Shown one piece after another: positions 58,199-64,000 of a DNA stretch of 64,000 nucleotides (its first letter is position 1; each line of letters starts with the position of its first letter). Both the position numbers and the translations under genes were made by a program. Below the pieces are notes generated by a model. The model was given only the letters and a program-made list of their open reading frames with translations. It had not been told where the DNA came from and made no database searches. The DNA is taken from positions 1,364,001 to 1,428,000 of the forward strand of contig LNKV01000002.1 of assembly GCA_001465935.1 (NCBI GenBank). Reading direction: 5' to 3'. The DNA comes from Clarireedia homoeocarpa. Lineage: Eukaryota; Ascomycota; Leotiomycetes; Helotiales; Rutstroemiaceae.

Positions 58199-58981
58199 CT
58201 AATCTGTACTCAACCTCCATAACCCATCGCCCAAATAATGTGCATCTTCCACCACCGGACCCTTCCCTATCTCCTTCACCTCCTTCGTCCCCATACTCAA
58301 CAATCCCACCGCACAAGCCTCTTCCTTTCCCTCTGCACAAATCACTACCGGCTCTCCCTTTTCCAATTCCCTCCCTCCATACCATCCTTCGCCCTCTCCA
58401 GTCTCACCATATGTCCCTTCTTCTTCTGCATTACCATTCGGTAATCTGCCGCCAGTGGATGTAAGACCTGGTGCCATGAGCGTGGCGCCCGAAAGAACGA
58501 ATCGTATTGCTCCGCGGTCGATTCGAATGCTAGGGAAACATGTTGGGAATCTGTGGACGAGTTTGAGATGTGGGAGAAGGGCGTCGGTCATATGTTGGTA
58601 GAAGAGGGGTGTACTGCCGATTAGGTAGAGGGTTACTCTATCTGGACTGTTGGTTCGCGTCGGTCAGTCAACTTCAAATTCGAGGATGGTGCGCAAAAGA
58701 AGGTAGATAAAGGAAATCGGAGGCAGAGTGTGAGTCGTGCAAAGGCACTGAACTGACATTTTCATGGCATCTAGCTGCTCTTTCTTCGGTATTATTTCAT
58801 CGATATGAGGTGTAAGTAGTGGGTAGGTGGTCGTGAGTTGCGTTCGGATGGCGCGCTGGACGGAGGATTTAACTTTGCTCTTTGAGCCTGCTGAAATACT
58901 ATAGGGATGACTTTGGTTAGTAAAGATGTATCAATGAGATTACAAATTCATGGGAATTAGATCTTACTCTTTCTTAAACAT
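58199..58981 (-). CDS. TMA20: PUA-domain translation factor Tma20 (MCTS1-like)
   Basis: Minus-strand exons 58981-58968 (only 14 bases: MFKK plus part of a codon), 58898-58758 and 58646-58199 encode 200 aa. Introns are 69 and 111 bases. Tma20/MCTS1 pairs with Tma22/DENR on the 40S subunit to recycle post-termination ribosomes and aid re-initiation. SKSKVKSSVQRAIRTQL, IPKKEQLDAMKIPDRVTLYL and PLFYQHMTDALLPHLKLVH follow the family order. The PUA domain starts at VHRFPTCFPSIRIDRGAIRF with SGATLMAPGLTSTGG and ends with DAHYLGDGLW. A Glu/Gly-rich insertion (EEEGTYGETGEGEGWYGG) sits in the PUA domain, making it somewhat longer than yeast Tma20. The very short first exon is typical for this gene in fungi. 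Confidence 0.92.
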
Positions 58982-59362
58982 CTTGATCGCGTTTCGAGGG
59001 TGTTGTGGTGTTTGTGACGAGGGGGAGAAGTGTTTTGGTTTGAATATGGAGAATGTGCCCCGCGATACGGCAGCCGATCGGCACCGAAATAGCAAGAATA
59101 CGGAGGGGTAATAAATGAGGGGTGGGCTTTCTAAGACTCTTCGACGTCCAAGTCAGATGTCACATCACTTGTACGCAGGTAAGATTGCACGTAGGAAGAC
59201 ATGATATTTGTTTATGAGATCGTGTATGATTATGATTATCAAGAGGCATCCGAGTATTTATTGTTCATATTTCGTAATAACACAGATCCCTCCTCCCAAC
59301 GCCATGCAGCATGCAGCCTGCAGCCCAAAGTCATTCATCATAAAATTATACGCCTTCCCTCC

Positions 59363-59750
59363 TTACTGATGGTTAACGTGGGAGACAGTTCCGTCCTCGT
59401 TGACGTGGATATTGAGTCTACGAACGATAGTCAGTAAGCCATGACTGACGTCTCTTTGATATGGATCGTCGCCCTTACCTGTTCTCATCGAAGTCCTTGG
59501 TGACCATCATTCCTGGCTCGATGATTCTGTGTTTCTCAGGTAGGTCTTGCTTCGCAAAGGTCTTCCAAGGATGACACGGGTTAGTAAGTGGTTGAGAGTT
59601 ATTAGGGGTGTGATGTAGAGTACATACCGTCTCATTGTGCTGGTCACCAATAGTCTTTCCTGCCAACTTGTTCATCCACTCCATAGTCATATTCTGCGTC
59701 TTCTCAGCGTTGCCGCCAGCGCTGTTGGTGACTGGATCTACGAGAGGCAT
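59363..59750 (-). CDS. I78-family peptidase inhibitor, 86 aa
   Basis: Minus-strand exons 59750-59628, 59561-59479 and 59417-59363; introns of 66 and 61 bases keep frame. The C-terminal half reads FAKQDLPEKHRIIEPGMMVT and then KDFDENRLNIHVNEDGTVSHV. This is the pattern of the inhibitor I78 family: acidic LP, RxIxPGxxVTxD, then RLNxxV with a D/E-G turn. Such small proteins inhibit serine proteases in vitro. The N-terminus MPLVDPVTNSAGGNAEKT has no signal peptide, so it is probably intracellular. The family's usual last Cys-Gly is absent here (ends HVNHQ). The join of exons 2 and 3 completes the Arg of NRLNIHV. Confidence 0.85.
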
Positions 59751-61429
59751 TTTGTGGATTGGTGTTGCTGAAAATGATTTGATATGTGGTTTGAGTTGTA
59801 GTTTCTTATGGATACTTGTTCTCGAGATTGAAAATACTTAATCAAGAGCATAAAAGAAGTAGAAGAGGTATATCAAGTTCTGATGTCTTTATAAAGCCAA
59901 CTCGACAAGCCTCAAATGTAGCCTCAAACAGGCTAGATGGAGCTCAGTACTACGTCATTGCTAAGTCACTTGAGCGATCAAGCACGTGAAGTATAAGTCA
60001 GGTGACTGAGAGCAAAAGACACTGCTTACCTAATCACATTCTGACACTTCTTAGTTAAGCTTCACATCTTCCCTTCTTCATCTCCATCATCTTGCAACTT
60101 GCCCGACATCAATGGGTTTTCTCATGTTTTTACATCACACCGCCGTCGCCCAAGGCTGTAACTTCGAGCTTGAAAGTCTGCCAAGATCCTATCTATCACT
60201 GTCCATGCAATGGTTCAATACCACATGCCAATTTTAAAATTGGACAGCACTTTTCCCGGTCTTAGAAGCCGCCATCCCATCCCGTTTTCACCACAATGGA
60301 GCCGGCTTATCAATATCTTCATCCGACGGACAACAGCGCCGCACACCGTATGCAGCATACTACGCACAGAGTACTACTTCTTACAGAGGTGACAAGCACC
60401 ATCCGCTTCTCATCAGACTCACCCACGTCTTCCATGTACAAAAATCCTTTGTGAACACCTGCGCACATGCGCACATACGCACATGGACGCCAGACAATCC
60501 ATCGAATATTACCCTTATATTACACTTCGTTGGTCTTTACTCCTCAGGGCCTCGTCACTGGTTTCGCGGTGTATCCTACGTAACACTATGTGAACCCCTG
60601 TCTGAACATTTTCACACTGCATCAAATCCACTGTAACCGACTTTCCTTTTTGCTAATTACGCTAATTACGCTATCCTTCTACGCGTCCGCGGTCCCAAAG
60701 CTTTCGGGAGCTTTGGGGCGTCTTCTTTCGCCGAGAATATACCTTGAATGGGTTCTAGTTTGAAGAAAGTTCTTTAGACAATTCAGACATTGATTAACTG
60801 TTTTGCTCTGCTGAACACACGCAGTTGCACGTTTTTACTTAGTACCTGTGCCGTCGTACATTCCACGAGCCACAAACCAGGGACGTTGCATCTGATTTAT
60901 GTCAAAAATCCTGCCAATCATTTCCCTAGTTTGGTCATCTATTGGTGTACAAGAACTACTTCGTACGAAAGCACGAAAGTTCGTGGAGAGAGCTGACCCC
61001 TACTATCTATGTTTTCGGGTAATTGTCCGCATTCGACATCCGAATGTGGGTAACTCCGAAAGCCCACTTGCAAGGCTGATCCTTTGGGCTCCCCGCTCAC
61101 TATCTCATTTGCCAGCAAAGTCTTGGATGATTTGGACAATTGCTACGCCTCTCCCTGATGCCAGCCCCCAGCAGTATGGCTTTTTGGCTTCGCCATATGA
61201 GCTTAAAATAAGCATCCCATGTGTCGCAAGGAGCTATTTTACTAACCTTGACATAATTTTCCATCGTTTATGTATCGCTGAGTTTCCTCCCAATTGTACC
61301 ACATCTCTTTGTTCGACTTGCTATCTTTCCCCTCGGCCTTTCTCTCGTCGTCAAATTCCAGCTAACAAGCTTCAATACTCTGCTTGAACGTTCTTTGCGG
61401 TTTTCATCTCCACCCAGATAACATTCAAC
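59751..61429. other. 1.7-kb intergenic stretch
   Basis: No supported gene. A 162-codon plus-strand frame at 60899-61387 has no family features and likely lies in the promoter or leader of the next gene. A short hairpin CCAAAGCT..AGCTTTGG is at 60694-60715. ACGCACATGCGCACATACGC-like repeats are near 60462-60484. Confidence 0.45.
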
Positions 61430-62383
61430 ATGCGTCATTCTTTATTGACAGTCTTTCTCTCAGTCCCGGCCGCGACCGTTTTAGCTCTCGACTCTCAAGT
61501 AGTAGCAGATGGATGTGTACAAGGGAACTTCAAAGACCTTGTGATCAGGAATTCCTGTGGTGACGATTTGTCGATCGCGAAATGTCTTACAAGTGATGTC
61601 GATCTAAGAAGCCTGAGTCAGATTGAACAGTGTTTCATAGCTGGTGGATGCGACGCAACTGATTCTTCAATTTCGGCCGTTTGGTTTTCTTTTGAGTGCA
61701 ATGCATATGAGGTACCAGTGGAGGAAGTTATGAGAGATGATTTGAAAAAACGAGCTACTGAAACTTCGGGATCTTCAAGCAAAACTGAGGCTTCGACCAC
61801 CACAACCACATCGGCAGAAACAACCACTTCTGCGAGCAGCACGTCCGCATCAAGTGCATCTGCCGCTGCAGCATCAACGACGTCGGCAACATCCACAACC
61901 TCGGGTAGCTCTACCTCGGCGACGACAACATCAAGTGGATCAAGCAGCACAAGCACATCGCTGGCTTGCTCAACAACCAAATATATCTCAACGAGTGCAT
62001 GCTCCTTTGGCACAGGCAAATCGACAGGCGTCACAATCGGATGTACACCTACAACTTCCCCATCTGCTACTTGTGCCAAGGGTGTCCTTTGTACAACGGC
62101 GGCTTCCGGAGAGGATGTATGCATGCTGAAAGACGATAGCTTGACAACTTCGGGCTTGGTCGTTACCATTGTCTTTGCTGTTGGGCTTGCAGGTTTTCTT
62201 ATTGGATTCATTGTTATGACTTGTCAAGATCGATCAGCTACTAAGAAGCGTCGAGCGGCGCACATCGCTATGCTTGAAGCTGAGAGCAAAGAAGCTCTTC
62301 AGAACATGGAGAGGCAGAGAGCATCGGCCAAGCAAGCAGCAACTGCCGGTCAAGCGGACGCCAACGTACCTTTGATCAGTTGA
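61430..62383 (+). CDS. Secreted Cys-rich, Ser/Thr-rich membrane protein, 317 aa
   Basis: Single exon. Residues 1-19 form a signal peptide (MRHSLLTVFLSVPAATVLA). The mature N-terminal domain has six Cys (29, 43, 52, 68, 74, 90), probably three disulfides. A Lys-Lys-Arg at 106-108 could be a Kex2-type cleavage site. Residues 110-175 are almost only Ser, Thr and Ala and are likely heavily O-mannosylated. A second Cys-rich part follows (SACSFGTGKSTGVTIGC, CAKGVLCTTAASGEDVC). A membrane helix at about 243-263 leads to a basic stop-transfer and a charged, helical cytoplasmic tail of about 54 residues. The plan is that of a fungal cell-surface sensor or adhesin; I cannot name the family. CFEM would have eight Cys, so it is not that. 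Confidence 0.85.
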   Translation: MRHSLLTVFLSVPAATVLALDSQVVADGCVQGNFKDLVIRNSCGDDLSIAKCLTSDVDLRSLSQIEQCFIAGGCDATDSSISAVWFSFECNAYEVPVEEVMRDDLKKRATETSGSSSKTEASTTTTTSAETTTSASSTSASSASAAAASTTSATSTTSGSSTSATTTSSGSSSTSTSLACSTTKYISTSACSFGTGKSTGVTIGCTPTTSPSATCAKGVLCTTAASGEDVCMLKDDSLTTSGLVVTIVFAVGLAGFLIGFIVMTCQDRSATKKRRAAHIAMLEAESKEALQNMERQRASAKQAATAGQADANVPLIS

Positions 62384-63490
62384 AGTGATCATTGAAGTGG
62401 AGGGGGATTAGTATGTGGAGGGAGATTAGTACGTGGAGGGAGAATAGTATATTGATTTGATGATGATCGATGATTCAACGGAGGGAAAGACTTTTTTTCT
62501 TTTCTCGTGGGAATGGGAGTTGACCAATGAAAGGACGAGTTTGGTTTCGTGGAGTGGCGATGGGAGGAAGTAAATGTTTCGACTTGGTGATCGAGTTTTC
62601 CCCCTTGAACTGGATGGAACTGACGGGTAACCTCGCTGGCCGACCGGGACCGGACATGATTGCTGCAAGCGACTTGGTCGCATTCATTAGGTTCAGCTTG
62701 TGACGGAGGCTTGGGACAGGAGAGTTTGATGTAGAATAGATGTGGGGATAGATATAGGATATATATGGGATATTCGACATGGATATTGACGATATTGTGG
62801 TGAGCGTGGCGAGTGTGGTGAGCGTGGTGAAGTTGGCCGGAGCGGATTAAATGCATCCCGGACTCGAGACGAGAGCTGCGACAGACGAGCTGCTATACAT
62901 ACAGCAACTAAATTGCGACGCAACGCTAGCCACTGTCAACAAGATAGGTCAAGTGCCGTAGAGCAGTAAGTAGAGCTAGAACGTAGTAAGCGATCGATCG
63001 TATTGAAGTTGTGTGACCTGAAATATTCTATATAGTCTGCAGTTCATGAGCCAGATGGGGACATGGGACACGGGATATGGGACGTGGGGGGAAGAGGGGA
63101 AGGGGGGAAGGGGGTTGAGGACTGGGTATAGCATTCGATCTCGGGGCTCCAACCTTCATTCTTACGGGATAGTGAGTATCGAGGATCGAGTATCAAGCAT
63201 CGAGTATCAAGCAGACCTCGGAAACAAACTTGATCTATAATCAATCTATAATCAACCCATAATTATCAATCTATAATCAACTCATAATTAACCTATAATC
63301 AACCTATAATCAACCTATAATCAACCTATAATCAACCTATAATCAACCTATAATCAATCCATAATTAACTTATAATTAACCTATAATTAACCTATAATTA
63401 ACCTAAAATAATCAACCCTTTTCTTTCTACCGATATTTCTTATTGCATGATCGATTAAGTTAATACGTATTTACCAATTGCATATATAAG
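62384..63490. other. 3' spacer with repeats
   Basis: No gene supported. GTGGAGGGAGATTAGTA-like repeats follow the preceding stop codon (62396-62450), GGGA-rich runs lie at 63060-63115, GAGTATCAAGCATC-like repeats at 63174-63212, and an 11-bp tandem array is at 63232-63411. Confidence 0.5.
63232..63411. repeat. 11-bp tandem array (ACCTATAATCA)n
   Basis: About 16 units of ACCTATAATCA. Central copies are identical; edge copies change to ACCTATAATTA or ACCCATAATTA. No unique spacers are present, so it is a minisatellite. Confidence 0.9.
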
Positions 63491-63987
63491 CTAGCTCTTT
63501 GTTGCCGTCAATTTGAACTCTGTTTTTACTACAAGGATGTCTTGCCCGGCACGAAGAACTTCGTTTTCTGTGTCCTCATTTGTCGAACGAGTATCGCTTG
63601 GAGTTATAATTATGAATCCGCTTCCAGCCTTCCATGACATATATCTGTCTTCGGTGGTTGCAGGGAAATTGTAATATTTGATACTTTCATACTCGCCATT
63701 GACAGTCTGTTCGGCCTAGGTTCTTCGTATTAGAATTGTTAACAAATATAGATATATTTAAACGCAATCTTACCTCAGGTATTGAAGTAAAGTAGATTCT
63801 CGAACAAATTCTCAGATTCAGCGCCTATGCTGGCTTCAAATTATTCTTTCTATATGCTACCTAGTTCAGCGATAGTAGAAGAAATCCTAAGAGGGATGCG
63901 CACCGTACTGACAAGTTTTGTAGGAAAGGTTAAGTTAAATACTGGTTCGTTTGTTGAGGCTCGAGGCGGGATTATGGGATTCGGCTG
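63491..63987 (-). CDS. 3' part of an unknown multi-exon gene, runs off the window
   Basis: On the minus strand three exons read through in frame: up to 63987 down to 63913, then 63824-63774, then 63715-63491 ending in TAG. The introns are 88 and 58 bases. The translation runs PRASTNEPVFNLTFPTKL, ALNLRICSRIYFTSIPE, AEQTVNGEYESIKYYNF, then WKAGSGFIIITPSDTRST and ends VVKTEFKLTATKS. The continuity across two introns and the protein-like composition support a real gene, although no single exon is long. The C-terminus looks beta-rich. I do not recognise the family. The 5' part lies beyond 64000. Confidence 0.65.
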
Positions 63988-64000
63988 CTATGCGGCAGTT

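Noticed and set aside
60899..61387. 162-codon plus-strand ORF before the surface protein gene
   Set aside because: No domain or signal features and no splice link to the gene; probably leader sequence.
61618..62211. 197-codon minus-strand Val/Asp-rich ORF
   Set aside because: Antisense shadow of the Ser/Thr-rich stalk of the surface protein.
63232..63411. CRISPR-like array
   Set aside because: Units are 11 bases and contiguous with no unique spacers, in a eukaryotic genome.
1..64000. tRNA genes or a secondary-metabolite cluster
   Set aside because: No convincing cloverleaf or backbone synthase (PKS, NRPS, terpene) was seen; the MFS, AKR and serine hydrolase genes are scattered among housekeeping genes.

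Overview
The window looks like nuclear DNA of a filamentous ascomycete (Pezizomycotina). Genes carry short introns, mostly 47-120 bases, with GT..AG ends and CTRAY-like branch sites. Several families are typical of these fungi: an Nrg1-like C2H2 factor, a 2EXR protein, Ser/Thr-rich single-pass membrane proteins and a DHA1-type MFS transporter. A Leotiomycete (Helotiales) is my best guess from overall style; this is inference, not proof.

Layout. 1-8 kb is a decayed island: one 221-aa unknown ORF, scattered pieces of Ty1/copia elements (gag, zinc knuckle, protease, pre-integrase, reverse transcriptase), a long near-perfect hairpin and a broken protein kinase gene. 8.9-10.5 kb is an MFS transporter with one apparent frameshift. 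10.9-15.3 kb is a head-to-head pair of spliceosome genes (PRP31 and CLF1) around a 224-bp shared promoter. 15.6-17.6 kb is a relic of a TPP-dependent acetolactate-synthase-like gene next to a truncated 5S rRNA copy. 17.9-22.9 kb holds two large unknown genes, one with an in-frame stop near its start. 24.8-25.8 kb is a C2H2 transcription factor; the 13 kb upstream of it (to about 38.6 kb) shows no convincing gene and is packed with micro- and minisatellites.

39-42.5 kb has a Ser/Thr-rich membrane protein and an aldo-keto reductase. 44.9-48.6 kb has a HAD hydrolase (YKR070W/HDHD5-like) and a five-exon beta-lactamase-fold serine hydrolase. 49.7-52.1 kb is an unknown low-complexity protein. 52.7-54.3 kb is a seven-exon tRNA-dihydrouridine synthase (DUS4-like). 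54.9-55.8 kb is a 2EXR protein. 58.2-59.0 kb is TMA20/MCTS1. 59.4-59.75 kb is a three-exon I78-type protease inhibitor. 61.4-62.4 kb is a secreted, Cys-rich, Ser/Thr-rich membrane protein. The right edge carries the 3' end of an unknown multi-exon gene on the minus strand.

Functionally most intact genes are RNA or translation housekeeping (PRP31, CLF1, DUS4, TMA20). The rest are metabolic or surface genes. No biosynthetic cluster, CRISPR array or tRNA gene was recognised. Exon boundaries were deduced by eye from reading frame, splice signals and family resemblance, so they are predictions.
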